Shown piece by piece: positions 18,482-27,811 of a stretch of 64,000 bases of DNA. The position numbers and the translations under genes are program-made. The notes under the pieces were generated by a model, which saw only the letters and a program-made list of their open reading frames with translations, made no database searches and was not told the DNA's origin. Every line of letters starts with the position of its first letter. Position 1 is the stretch's first letter. The DNA comes from Mesorhizobium sp. B4-1-3 (GTDB lineage: Bacteria; Pseudomonadota; Alphaproteobacteria; Rhizobiales; Rhizobiaceae). The stretch lies in NCBI RefSeq assembly GCF_006439355.1, contig NZ_VFTG01000010.1:62001-126000 (forward strand), given 5' to 3'.

Positions 18482-18582
18482 TTCACCGACTCCTAGCTGT
18501 CCAAGCTCTTAGTGAACAAAACGGGAACAAAATTGTCAAGGTCGAATTGACTCGGCGAGGAGCAGGTTCCTATGCGTGGACC

Positions 18583-18906
18583 ATGCCTGAGCCCAGCAGC
18601 AGAACTCGACGCGTCGTTCAGACGCTAAACCGAGCCCATGAGATCGGGCAGTTAATCCGTGTTCGCTGCATCAATTGCAACGTTACGCGGCACTATCTGC
18701 CGGGTGATCTGGCCAAGCTGATGGGGGACATTCCGTTCTGGGATGTCGAGCGGCATATGCGGTGTGAGCGCTGTCGTCGTCGGGAGTTCGACGTGGACAT
18801 TTTGCTGCCCAGCGCCGCGCAGCGCGTGAACATACAGATTAGGCGGCTTGTAGGAGTTCGTATTGTGCGGCGGGTGATGTGGAAGGATGATGCGCCAAAC
18901 GACTAA
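18583..18906 (+). CDS. Zinc-ribbon-like hypothetical protein
   Basis: About 107 residues (the frame is open from 18547). Two cysteine pairs, RCINCNVTRHYLPGDL and MRCERCRRREFDVDI, are spaced as in zinc ribbons. The C-terminus is a basic beta-rich tail (VGVRIVRRVMWK). Divergent from the small operon at 18481. Similar proteins of unknown function are frequent in Mesorhizobium. Nucleic acid binding is plausible because of the ribbon plus basic charge. Confidence 0.65.
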   Translation: MPEPSSRTRRVVQTLNRAHEIGQLIRVRCINCNVTRHYLPGDLAKLMGDIPFWDVERHMRCERCRRREFDVDILLPSAAQRVNIQIRRLVGVRIVRRVMWKDDAPND

Positions 18907-18917
18907 TAACGACTCTG

Positions 18918-19499
18918 CTACCTACCTGTTGGAACCGCCGGAGGCTTAATGTCGGTCCGATAAAACCACTGCATTTCCAGCTTTAAATTCAGCACAGGGT
19001 CATCAGGTCCGGGGACTCCCAGCCCCACACATTCCATTTTTCTATTCCTATAGTTTGGGACTTCGATCCAACCGGTGCATTTATATCGCCTCGGATCGTA
19101 CCCCCGATAGTATTTAACGTACGAGATAACGACAGTTTTCGCCCCGTCCAGCATTTCCTCACGCAACCTGTGACAATCTGAATGCTCCGGGTTAATCAGC
19201 TTAGATGGCTTAACCGCCCATAACTTGTAAGGCGCTTTCCGCGTGTATTGCAAACCGCTGTCGGTAAAGGCTTCCGCATGTATCTTTTCGCGCCGCCCGT
19301 AGAGGGTATACGAAACATTCCACGTGACCTGGAAACTGCGCAGTTTTGCGAGCGCGTTATCCGCCTCGGTCATTGGGCGGCAATCCACGGGCTCGGCTCG
19401 CTGGTCGTCCTTCAACTTAGCCCACGACGCTATTGGCAGGCAGGTCATACCGAAAAGAACGACCGTGGCGCTCACGAAGACCGTATTCAAAAATCTCAT
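18918..19499 (-). CDS. Secreted hypothetical protein
   Basis: About 193 residues with a Sec signal peptide ([18 protein letters not shown]... cleavage near SWA), four or more cysteines in the mature part and a beta-rich body ([31 protein letters not shown]). The start at 19499 gives the best signal peptide. Periplasmic location is likely; no family recognised. Confidence 0.65.
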   Translation of the reverse strand: MRFLNTVFVSATVVLFGMTCLPIASWAKLKDDQRAEPVDCRPMTEADNALAKLRSFQVTWNVSYTLYGRREKIHAEAFTDSGLQYTRKAPYKLWAVKPSKLINPEHSDCHRLREEMLDGAKTVVISYVKYYRGYDPRRYKCTGWIEVPNYRNRKMECVGLGVPGPDDPVLNLKLEMQWFYRTDIKPPAVPTGR

Positions 19500-19516
19500 A
19501 GTCGCCATCCACCGGG

Positions 19517-20222
19517 CTAGAACAAGGACCCCTGAGCCGGTGCTTGCTGCGGAACCTTGATCTGCGTGGCGGGTTTCTCAACCATGATCAGGGCATCGTC
19601 AGGTGCTGTCCGCTGCAAAAGCCTCGCCTCCGACCGCGGCGCAGTAAGCCACGTCTCGGTTTCCTGTTGCGTGGTCAGGATGACCGGCATTGCCATTCTC
19701 GTGAATGGGAGCAATCAGCGCGTTCGGCTTGGTCGTCATGAAGCCGTAGACCTGATGGTCGCGGGGGCCTTCCTTGACCTTGCGGACTCCGTGCCACGGC
19801 GTCCACAAACCAGCGAAGAAGAACAACGGGCGCTCCTCGTTCAATGCGAACCAGAAGTTTCGCTGTATGCCGGTCTCTGGATCCCTGTCGTTTGGGGTTG
19901 GGCTCGGTTCGGCAAAGCCCGTTACCGGCACAACGCACCGGTTTTCGACGCCGACAAATTGCTGCCAGTGGGTATATTGAGGGTTTCGGACATTGGTAGT
20001 ACCGGAATCCGCGTTGCCCCTGATCCGCTCCGGCGGTGTCGGCATTCCCCATCGGAGATTGGCGAGTTCGCGCTGGCCGTCCGCGGCGTTGCGCACCACA
20101 GCGCCGAATTGGTTGGGATAGATATCAACGGATGGCTCTAGGTTGCCCAAGACGTCTCGCAGGGTACGCGTCCACTGGCGGATGGCTTCTTGACTGGTGG
20201 TGATGTTGTAGAGGTTACACAT
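19517..20222 (-). pseudogene. SRAP/YedK-HMCES family DNA-protein crosslink protein, frameshifted
   Basis: Starts MCNLYNITTSQEAIRQW, so Cys2, the residue that forms the thiazolidine crosslink with abasic sites, is present. FAGLWTPW and RCVVPVTGFAEPSP are family motifs. The frame breaks at about 19700: removing one base in gagaatggcaatg restores MPVILTTQQETETWL and a tail to GSLF. The intact gene would encode about 234 residues that shield abasic sites in single-stranded DNA. Only the C-terminal fifth is affected. Either a recent mutation or an error. Confidence 0.85.
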
Positions 20223-20412
20223 ACTTCGCAATCTGCATTATCGCCGAGCCTTCCGCCAGATATCCGCGTCGCCTACTGTTGGGTACGAGCTATAAGGCGA
20301 ACATGTCCGCGCAACTCGCCCTCTACTCCTCATTCATCGGCAGGAAACCTGGAATAGGTTCCAAGATAGCCATCCCAAGGCTTTCGACGGATCGCTCATT
20401 CGCCTGCATTCC

Positions 20413-21012
20413 GTGACAGTGAGTGACGGTCACATCGATCTGCGATTCCAGCGCACCGCCCTGTCGGCATACGTGGCAAGCAGGGATCCTGGATTTGAAC
20501 GCCGCTTCCCGAATGCCAGCCGCGCCGATCCGATGGGTATCACGATTGTGGCTCTCAGCAATGATGGTCATGTGCTCGTTACGAAACGAGCGCTCGATGC
20601 CGAGCAGAATCCCGGAGCTCTGTACTTCGTCGGCGGGTATGCCGACGCGCAAGACAAAGATGGTCCAATAGATCTGTTTGTTGAGGCGGAACGGGAGCTA
20701 AGAGAAGAAACAGGCGAGGTTGAGGTTGATCGATCTGCGTCCCTGCTGCTCGGGATCGGATATGACCCACACTACTGCCACCCGGAAGCAACTGTCATGC
20801 TGGTTTTGAACATTCCGGGGGATAAAATGTTGCGCCATGTGGGCAAAGCGAAGGATGCACGGGAGGCACATTCGTTCCACCTCGTGACCCTAGAGTCCGT
20901 AGTGGACGACACTGCCGTCAAGGAGCTTGGCGGTCCGGCGACGTGGAGCTTCTGCCAAAGCAGCGCGCTTCTGCGAAAAGTCTCCCCGTTGCTGCTCGGC
21001 AATTGCGGCTGA
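20413..21012 (+). CDS. Nudix hydrolase family protein
   Basis: A 199-residue protein from a GTG start with a Nudix box: GGYADAQDKDG then AERELREETGEVEV, keeping the RExxEExG catalytic core but with an insertion between the leading G and the helix. The substrate cannot be read; family members cleave nucleoside diphosphates linked to another moiety. It is divergent from the SRAP gene. The start is uncertain because no ribosome-binding site stands out. Confidence 0.75.
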   Translation: MTVSDGHIDLRFQRTALSAYVASRDPGFERRFPNASRADPMGITIVALSNDGHVLVTKRALDAEQNPGALYFVGGYADAQDKDGPIDLFVEAERELREETGEVEVDRSASLLLGIGYDPHYCHPEATVMLVLNIPGDKMLRHVGKAKDAREAHSFHLVTLESVVDDTAVKELGGPATWSFCQSSALLRKVSPLLLGNCG

Positions 21013-21021
21013 ATGTTGGGG

Positions 21022-21369
21022 CTAGCTCTCCGCGACGGAGCCGCTTGAGGCAATTGCACTGTTAGCGCTGTCAATTCTTCCCTCGTCTCTCTTGGCGTGG
21101 AAGAATTTCCTCTGCGCACGTGACATTCTCTTATTGAAACTTCCAAAAAGATAGCCGCCGGGCAACACGCATACAATCCCGGTGAATACGTTATTTGGGA
21201 CGAATAGGGATAGCATCGCTAGATCTACACAAACGATAGCAGCAATACCCATTACCGTGGCGAGCGCATCTTGCCACATACGATCCATCGGAAGGAATTT
21301 CTCCATCCATGGCATTACCAGCGGGTTCTTATCCCAAAACTGGTCAATTCGGATGGGCTCTTGTGGCAT
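21022..21369 (-). CDS. Membrane protein, 115 aa, unknown function
   Basis: The chain starts MPQEPIRIDQFWDKNPLV, has two hydrophobic segments (ALATVMGIAAIVCVDLAML and FTGIVCVLPGGYLFG) and ends with a charged tail. It converges on the Nudix gene with a few bases between them. No family recognised. Confidence 0.55.
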   Translation of the reverse strand: MPQEPIRIDQFWDKNPLVMPWMEKFLPMDRMWQDALATVMGIAAIVCVDLAMLSLFVPNNVFTGIVCVLPGGYLFGSFNKRMSRAQRKFFHAKRDEGRIDSANSAIASSGSVAES

Positions 21370-21509
21370 GGCTCTAGACGATCCGCAGGCACAACTGACC
21401 GGAGGCCATTATGGGCCCAGATGTTAAGACAAGACCAATCACAAGCCCGGCACTATCGTGACCCGGCCCCAAACCAGCGGATGAGCGCGGGGGCGGGCGC
21501 CAACGTCGC

Positions 21510-22005
21510 CTATCTTGCCACTCCGCGTTCGTTCAGAATTCGATAGACCTGCATCCGTGAGCAGCCCACCAGCTTCGCAATCTGCGTTGGACTATAGTTC
21601 TCCTCACTGAGCGCCAGCACCTGTCCTCTATCGAGGCGCTGTTTGCCGCCCTTACGCACTCCTTCGCGTTTGGCTCGCTCGATGCCCTCGCGTTGCCGCT
21701 CTTTGATGAACCTGCGTCCATCTGCGCGACCATGCCTAACACTGTAAGCACGATATGGCCCATTTCGCCGCGCGTTGAGACGTGCGGGTCCAGGACCGTC
21801 ACGAACGCCCCTCGTTGCTCGCACTCATGGATCAAGTTGAGAACGTCGCGGGTGTCACGACCGAGCCGATCTAGACGGTTGACGACCAGCTCATCCCCCG
21901 GCCTCAGGAAGTCGATGATGGTCGCCAATTTCTGTCCAGTACAACCGGGCCGGGCTCCTTTCGCGCCCTCGCTGCTCGTCTCGCTAAGCGCCTCGGCTTC
22001 AACAG
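21510..22005 (-). pseudogene. Serine recombinase (resolvase/invertase) remnant
   Basis: One frame gives IIDFLRPGDELVVNRLDRLGRD, VLDPHVSTRGEMGHIV and LTVLGMVAQM; the frame then shifts near 21740 to ERQREGIERAKREG and a C-terminal Hin-type helix-turn-helix YSPTQIAKLVGCSRMQVYR. The first about 30 residues with the catalytic serine are missing (a stop precedes the readable part). The protein cannot be an active recombinase; it is a relic of a mobile element. Confidence 0.8.
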
Positions 22006-22118
22006 CTCAGGCCAGTCAAAACCACTTTTTACCTACCGGTAACAATTGTGATTCCGCAGGAACAGGTTTCGGTCTTCCTTTGGAAGGAGAAAAAGACTGG
22101 GGCCGCACGGGTGGACGC

Positions 22119-22229
22119 ATGATGAACCGCATAAGAAACGGCGGCGGCCTGTTCGAGGCCGCAATGGTCGCGGTCATGGCCTTGGCGGCTATCGGAATCA
22201 TCCTCGTCATTGCCGTGGGGGTTTACTGA
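22119..22229 (+). CDS. Small single-pass membrane peptide, 36 aa
   Basis: From ATG 22119 (or 22122) a short frame reads MNRIRNGGGLFEAAMV followed by a hydrophobic helix ALAAIGIILVIAVGVY. Basic N-terminus plus one helix predicts an inner-membrane peptide. No ribosome-binding site is clear and no family recognised, so it may not be translated. Confidence 0.4.
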   Translation: MMNRIRNGGGLFEAAMVAVMALAAIGIILVIAVGVY

Positions 22230-22426
22230 CGTCGTTCAGCCCCGCTGCTCAATTGCGCTTGAGCGGCAATCCACGTCCACCGGGGGCAAACAGATACGGT
22301 TCATCTGATCCCCCGCTCCACAAATGCCAATGAGGCGCCTGGAAATGAATGCGCAGCAAGTCGCGCTTTTAAAATCAGCGGCATAGATCGGAACGAATAT
22401 CAAATGATGTTATTCGGGGGCCATCC

Positions 22427-22591
22427 TATGCGCTTGCATCCGATCGCGGCCTCGTACCGAGGCTTCGGGCAGAGACCGGCATCACCGAGGCACAGGCATT
22501 GGAGTTGATCTCGCTCGTCGGTACGAATTGGTCCTCCCTGCTTCGAGAGGCGAAAGCCATCAAGCTGAGGTCGCCGGAATCTCCGCCGTAG
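22427..22591 (+). pseudogene. DUF3606-like paralogue lacking a start codon
   Basis: The frame gives DRGLVPRLRAETGITEAQ, then ALELISLVGTNWSSLLREA, nearly the same as the intact gene at 39454. No ATG or GTG with a ribosome-binding site exists upstream in this frame; the nearby ATG is out of frame. It seems to be a copy that lost its 5' end. Confidence 0.6.
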
Positions 22592-22603
22592 GCGCATTTC
22601 TAA

Positions 22604-23434
22604 GTGCTCGCGCTTGTCCGCAAGCCGATTTCTAATGACGTGGGAACATTAGCGCCCGGGGCAAGTTCGGCACGTAACTCAATCCGGTCACATGATTTGG
22701 CACACGACCCGTCCTCGAATGTTTTAATCCGTAAGCTTCAGAACATCTCCGCCCTGACCCAGTCAGAGATAGCTATCTTAGAAGGCATCCCACTTCTAAA
22801 GAAGGACTATCAGGCCAATCAGGACATTGTCCGCGAGGGAGATCGACCCACTCATTCATTTGTCGTGTTGGAGGGCTTGGTGGGATCAACCAAGCTTACC
22901 GGCGAGGGCAAACGGCAGATCACCTCATTCTTTGTCCCGGGAGATATTCCCGATCTGCACGGAATGCATCTCTCGGTTCTCGACTGCACCTTCTCATCCC
23001 TCACTCGCGCCACCCTAGGCTTCATGCGGCATGACGCCATGCAAGCGGTCTGCGATCAACATGCCTCCATAGCAACTGTGCTTTGGCGCTCGACACTGAT
23101 CGACGCAGCGATTTATCGAGAATGGGTCACCAATCTCGGAAGGCGCGACGCCTATGCTGGCATGGCTCACATTCTCTGCGAACTGATCGTCCGCCTTCAA
23201 TCCATGGGGCTCATTGAGGATCATGTAGCGGAGCTTCCGATCACCCAGACTGCGCTTGCCGATGCGTTAGGCTTGTCCACCGTGCACGTGAACCGAGTGC
23301 TTCAGGAATTGCGACGAGACGGGTTGATAATCACCGACGGGTCGCGATTTCATGCTGTTGACTGGGGCGAGCTTGTCCGAGCAGGAGATTTTGACGCCAC
23401 CTACCTGCACCAAAGGACCGCGAAAACATTGTGA
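22604..23434 (+). CDS. Crp/Fnr-family transcriptional regulator
   Basis: Up to 276 residues. A cyclic-nucleotide-binding-like beta barrel covers about residues 40-160 (NQDIVREGDRPTHSFVVLEG, FFVPGDIPDLHGM) and a winged helix-turn-helix lies near the C-terminus (TQTALADALGLSTVHVNRVL). No FNR-type cysteine cluster is seen at the N-terminus. The GTG at 22604 is the frame's first start; a shorter protein beginning near LIRKLQNISALT would match the family better. Rhizobia carry many such paralogues of unknown signal. The next gene follows by 15 bases. Confidence 0.8.
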   Translation: MLALVRKPISNDVGTLAPGASSARNSIRSHDLAHDPSSNVLIRKLQNISALTQSEIAILEGIPLLKKDYQANQDIVREGDRPTHSFVVLEGLVGSTKLTGEGKRQITSFFVPGDIPDLHGMHLSVLDCTFSSLTRATLGFMRHDAMQAVCDQHASIATVLWRSTLIDAAIYREWVTNLGRRDAYAGMAHILCELIVRLQSMGLIEDHVAELPITQTALADALGLSTVHVNRVLQELRRDGLIITDGSRFHAVDWGELVRAGDFDATYLHQRTAKTL

Positions 23435-23449
23435 TGGCGAGCTGGCTCG

Positions 23450-23707
23450 ATGGCGAGATACTTCTTCGACAGCGGTGACCGCGACACTGTACTCAAGGAT
23501 GAGGTGGGCATCGAATGCGATGGCATCGAGAATGCGCGTCGTGAGGCCATGCAAGGTTTAATAGACCTGACGAGAGAAGCCCTTGAGGACCTCAATGGCC
23601 AGCAGTTATTCATCGAAATCCGCGACGAGCATGGTGAGAAGCTGGCGAGATTTAGCCTGTCTCTGCATACGCAACTGAGGGACCAAGAGGCCAGCGATTT
23701 GCGGTGA
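23450..23707 (+). CDS. DUF6894-type small protein
   Basis: An 85-residue protein with the MARYFF start and the D-x-G/E-A-R-x-E-A pattern (GIENARREAMQGLIDL) of DUF6894-type proteins, ending in a beta-hairpin FIEIRDEHGEKLARFSL. It follows the Crp/Fnr gene closely and may be co-transcribed. Function unknown; a second member lies at 37525-37827. Confidence 0.7.
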   Translation: MARYFFDSGDRDTVLKDEVGIECDGIENARREAMQGLIDLTREALEDLNGQQLFIEIRDEHGEKLARFSLSLHTQLRDQEASDLR

Positions 23708-24221
23708 TGGTCAAGCTGCATGTCTTGCCCACATGCAGGAACGCGAACTCCCTGCATCCCCATCTTTTGAAATTTGGTCAGGCGGCCACCAGGACGGGGC
23801 GCATAGCGGTCGGACCTGTTACATCAGGTTTTAGGTTTGATAGCTGGCTGTCACAAATGGCTACCAGCTGATCTGATGTTACGGCTGCCGACACTGGCGA
23901 AGTTACGTCACCCGGGGGTATACCCTGTTGTGCTGCCAGCAATACCGGTTACGGCATGTCGAGTGACGCAGCAAGGTCTTCTCGCGTGTTATGGTTCCCG
24001 CGATTGAAAATGTACGCGACCAGCGCATCACGGACTAGGAAATCGGCTTGAAAGACTGTCATGCGCCCGTCTTCGTCATAGAGAGATGGACGACCGAATT
24101 TCGCCTGCGTCGGACGTGTTGCACAATTTGCATGGTCTCAACGTCGCCAGCTACTAAAACTGCTGTCCGCTTGGCGGTAAGATCGTGAGATGTCCCATGT
24201 TTTGGGTATCCGTGAGGTATT
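23708..24221. other. Intergenic region with a possible minus-strand fragment
   Basis: Between about 23950 and 24120 the minus strand reads FGRPSLYDEDGRMTVFQADF then VAYIFNRGNHNTREDL before a stop, which looks protein-like, but no proper start is present. It may be the relic of a small gene. Nothing else recognised. Confidence 0.35.
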
Positions 24222-24809
24222 CTAAGCAAGACCAGAGGCCCAATAGGGCTTCGTCAGGTTCATGACCATCCAACGCCCGGCAGTACATGGTGAGGCCGTG
24301 GTAAACAGAATGCCGGAGGGGTTCCGGTCAATCTTTTCCCACCAACTCCGGATGTTTTGACGCTGTGCGTGAGGTCCTCCGGCGAATGAAGGCGACTTTA
24401 GGTCATGGGACCAACGCGGCTCATACCAATAAATAGGTGTGGCAAGCGAACCATCCAGATTGTGGAGGGTTCGGAAAGGACCGATTCTGAACCGATTGAC
24501 GGCATGTCTCTTTTCAAGAGAGCTCAACGCGCCGACGTATCGGTTTTGATTATTGAAGACGTTTATCAAGCCTCTGAATATGTCCACGATCTGAACGGCT
24601 CTGTCGTGAGCTTCATGGAAGCCTCTCTCGGAGATCACGACCTTCAAATATGTTCGGGCGTTGTCGGGATCCTCAATGCCAGAGTTTGGACTTCCGGTCG
24701 AAATTGCCGATCGTCGTTCAGTCAGCGCCTTGCGCATGAAAGAGGAATTGGCGGACTTCAGCCAAAACAATCTTATGCCATCTGAGGATAGTGAATTTAC
24801 GAGGGGCAT
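24222..24809 (-). CDS. Hypothetical protein, 195 aa, probably incomplete
   Basis: The segment HEAHDRAVQIVDIFRGLINVF and later NPSGILFTTASPCTAGRWMV look like a real folded protein with a helical first half. An upstream in-frame stop lies just before the ATG and the end (LTKPYWASGLA) comes abruptly, so the gene may be broken at one or both ends. No family was recognised with confidence. The 24810-25095 stretch upstream holds no clear gene. Confidence 0.45.
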   Translation of the reverse strand: MPLVNSLSSDGIRLFWLKSANSSFMRKALTERRSAISTGSPNSGIEDPDNARTYLKVVISERGFHEAHDRAVQIVDIFRGLINVFNNQNRYVGALSSLEKRHAVNRFRIGPFRTLHNLDGSLATPIYWYEPRWSHDLKSPSFAGGPHAQRQNIRSWWEKIDRNPSGILFTTASPCTAGRWMVMNLTKPYWASGLA

Positions 24810-25095
24810 TTACTCATACGTGACAGTTAGAAGCAGAACAAATTGATGCTGAGTTCTTGATAAATACCTCTGGTAGGCTGTCTCGCAGGCGCGAAGGGGG
24901 CCGCAAGCGCCGCCAGAATGATCCGCGTCTATAGGCAGTCGGCGTACAGTCGATTCGGCTCACTCCGGCAGCATGCGGTCGGCGGTACCGTCGTCCCGGT
25001 CCTCCGCAATCTCGGGCCAGTAAGTGCCGCCGATGTCGCAGATGGCGCTCGCTCCTCTTCCGAGCAGGCGACGCGCAAGGAATGCGATGATGGCA

Positions 25096-25677
25096 TTACA
25101 TCGCGGCTTCTTGCTCCATCTCTTTCATGTCCTGAAAACGGTCCGCGATCCGCGGGTGGACCCGTCCGCCGTCCGCCGCGCCGATGGCCACGACGATCTC
25201 GTCGGCGGCTGGACCGTCGGCGATCTGAAAGTTGGCGGTGATGAAATGCGAGCGGCGGCCGTTCTGGCTCTTGTGCATCATCGGCAGCGACAGCAGCGCG
25301 CCCGGCGCGTTGCGCGTGTTGCAGAATTCGAGATAGGTCGTGCCGCCGACAGCGTCGCGGAACACGTTGCCGAATCGGAGCGTGTGGATCATCGCGGAAG
25401 CGTGCTCGATCTCGCCCGCCACCCCCACGGCGGCTGCCTTGCCGTAGCTCTCGATGCGCTCGGAAGCCATAAGCTCGAGCAGCCGACGCGTAAGTTCATA
25501 CCCCAGACGGGGTGCGATGGCCACGATCTCCGGCCGCAGGTCCTCGACGAAGCCGCGTCCGGCCCAGGGATTGCGCACCACGCCGGCGACGACAATCGAT
25601 GTTACCGGCTTGGCGGCCGCCTTGCCGCCTTCGATATGCACTTCCTCGATAAAGGTGCAGACTTTTCTCAATTCCAT
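25096..25677 (-). CDS. Amino acid synthesis family protein (AA_synth, DUF1185)
   Basis: A 193-residue protein starting MELRKVCTFIEEVHIEGG and containing TSIVVAGVVRNPWAGRGFV and SYGKAAAVGVAGEIEHASAM, the signature of the AA_synth/DUF1185 family (PF06684). The biochemical role is not established. It is divergent from the PucR-like regulator, an arrangement that points to shared regulation, and belongs to the flavin-monooxygenase catabolic block. Confidence 0.8.
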   Translation of the reverse strand: MELRKVCTFIEEVHIEGGKAAAKPVTSIVVAGVVRNPWAGRGFVEDLRPEIVAIAPRLGYELTRRLLELMASERIESYGKAAAVGVAGEIEHASAMIHTLRFGNVFRDAVGGTTYLEFCNTRNAPGALLSLPMMHKSQNGRRSHFITANFQIADGPAADEIVVAIGAADGGRVHPRIADRFQDMKEMEQEAAM

Positions 25678-25839
25678 GATTTTTTGGCCTCGTTGCTGGA
25701 GGCTCAGCCTATTCGGGCCGGCTGACCAGGTATTCCTCCGGTTCGTAGGAAAAATCGGCGTGCACCGCGCTTGGAAGCAGTGTAGCGTTGGTATATCCGC
25801 GGCGGCTTAAATTGACCCCTCGCGGGGCGGAAGACGCGC

Positions 25840-27639
25840 GTGGATCAGGAGTCGCAAATTCTCTCTTTGCGGGACGCCGCCAGCCTCATCAATTCGGGTG
25901 GCGATCTCCAGTCGGTGCTGCGCGACCTCGTGCTGGCAGCCTGCCGCCATGCCAAATGGACGCTGGGCTCGATCATGAGCATCGATGCGCCGCATGGCCA
26001 CGCCTACGTGATCGTGCGCCATGACCCGACGCTCATTCACCGCACCTTGCCGGATCGCTGGGAACTCGCCACCAGTCCTTCGATCGTCGCGCTCAACCGC
26101 AATGAACCTGTCTACATAAGGGACGCGCGGGTGTCGGAGGAGTTTCCCGGCTACCGCCGCGAGGCGTTCGAGCGCGACTACCGCAGCGTGCTTGTCATGC
26201 CGATGAATTGCGTCGACGAGGACGGACGGCCGATGGTGCTGACGGTCGTCTCGCGCGAGATCACCGAAGTGAGCGCCGAGGATATCGCCTTCATCGGCAT
26301 GATCGTGCATCTGGGTGAGATCGCGGTGGAGAAACAGCACCGCCTGCACCAGGAGAAGCAGGCCGGCGAGCGCCTGCAGCGCGCCTTATCTGCACACACC
26401 TCGCTGCTGCAGCAGGCCCTGTCGGAAGGATCAGTGGCCGCTCTCGCCGGAAAGGTCGGCGAGCTGCTGCCCAACCCGGTCGTAGTCGTCGATTTCCACG
26501 CCAACCTGGTCGTGGCCGGCCGCTCGCCGAGCGAAGCGCATTTCGATGCCGCCGCCTGGCAACAGGCCGTCGGCGGCGTGCTCAACCGGCAGATCGTCAA
26601 GGTCGCGCGCGGGGCCTCGGACGCACGCCAGAACGAGACGCTGTTCGTTGACGACGGCAAGCACCGGGTCAGGCTTTCGGTGCGGGTCGAGCCGCTAACC
26701 ATCGACGATGAAGTGGTTGGCGGGCTGATGATTTTTCCGACGCCCAAGCAGTCTGGCCAACTCGACCAGATGCTGCTCGACAGCGCCAAATTCGCACTCA
26801 GCGTGCAGATGATGCGCAGCTTCGTCCGCTTCCGCTTCGAAACCAGATCGCTGACCGAGCTTTTCCTGGAAGTCGTGGAGCGCCGCTGGCGAGATGAGGC
26901 GGATATCGTCAGTCGCGCCCGCCGGCTGGGGGTCAACCTGACCACGCCGCAAAAAGTGATCGTCGTCGACTACGCCGAGGAGGCCAAGGACGGCGGCGGT
27001 GATCTTGCCGATCCCCACCATGCATTGGTCCGTCTGCTGGAACAGGCAGCCGTGCCGGGCACGGTGATTGCCGTCGAAGGCGGCCTTGTCTGTCTCGTTG
27101 CGGACGATGGTGGCCAGGACGGCCTGCGTTTGGCGAAATTGCCAAGCAAGATCGCCGCAGAGCTCGGCCGCTATTTCGGGCGTGAGCCGGCGGTGCTGGT
27201 TTCCGAGACATGCACCGTACTGGCCGATTACCCGACCGCTTGGGAACGCTGCCGTCGCATGATCCGCATCGGCCGCTCCTTCGGACGCACCGGAGTCTTC
27301 ACCGGCCAGGATTTTGGTCCACTGCCCATGCTCGTGGCCGCCGCCGACGTGCCCGATGTGCGCAACTTCGTCGACAAAAGCGTCGGCGCGCTGATTGCGC
27401 ATGATCGCGAGCACGGCACGCCCTATCTGGACACGCTGTTTGCCTATCTGCGCGAAGGCTGTCGCAGCCAGGCCTGCGCCGATGCCATCGGGCTGCATGT
27501 CACGACCTTGCGCTACCGCCTGTCGCGGATGGAGGAATTGTTCGGCATCCAGCTCGACACGCCTGAACAGCGTTTCGCGGTTGAGTTGGCGATCCGCCTC
27601 AGCGGCATCATCGACAGCCGCGTGCCGGTCGTCCGCTAG
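25840..27639 (+). CDS. GAF-PucR/CdaR-type transcriptional regulator
   Basis: A 599-residue protein. The N-terminal 170 residues look like a GAF sensor (SIMSIDAPHGHAYVIV, YRSVLVMPMNC); a central part resembles the PucR GGDEF-like region; the C-terminus has the PucR helix-turn-helix (LDTLFAYLREGCRSQACADA then LHVTTLRYRLSRMEELFGI). Start is a GTG. Such regulators activate catabolic operons in response to their substrate, here presumably both the divergent DUF1185 gene and the downstream oxygenase genes. Confidence 0.85.
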   Translation: MDQESQILSLRDAASLINSGGDLQSVLRDLVLAACRHAKWTLGSIMSIDAPHGHAYVIVRHDPTLIHRTLPDRWELATSPSIVALNRNEPVYIRDARVSEEFPGYRREAFERDYRSVLVMPMNCVDEDGRPMVLTVVSREITEVSAEDIAFIGMIVHLGEIAVEKQHRLHQEKQAGERLQRALSAHTSLLQQALSEGSVAALAGKVGELLPNPVVVVDFHANLVVAGRSPSEAHFDAAAWQQAVGGVLNRQIVKVARGASDARQNETLFVDDGKHRVRLSVRVEPLTIDDEVVGGLMIFPTPKQSGQLDQMLLDSAKFALSVQMMRSFVRFRFETRSLTELFLEVVERRWRDEADIVSRARRLGVNLTTPQKVIVVDYAEEAKDGGGDLADPHHALVRLLEQAAVPGTVIAVEGGLVCLVADDGGQDGLRLAKLPSKIAAELGRYFGREPAVLVSETCTVLADYPTAWERCRRMIRIGRSFGRTGVFTGQDFGPLPMLVAAADVPDVRNFVDKSVGALIAHDREHGTPYLDTLFAYLREGCRSQACADAIGLHVTTLRYRLSRMEELFGIQLDTPEQRFAVELAIRLSGIIDSRVPVVR

Positions 27640-27811
27640 AAGCGCCCCAACACTCCTGCCGTCATATCGCATCCGGTACCCAGACACGTGAGCGTCGCGC
27701 TCCCGCTTGCTCGGGTTGGCAGCAGCCCATCGCGAGCCCTTTCCTACAGATCGGAGGAAGAACGGGCGCGGGCTCCTGCCTACCTTCGAATCAACGATGT
27801 GGAGGAAGACA

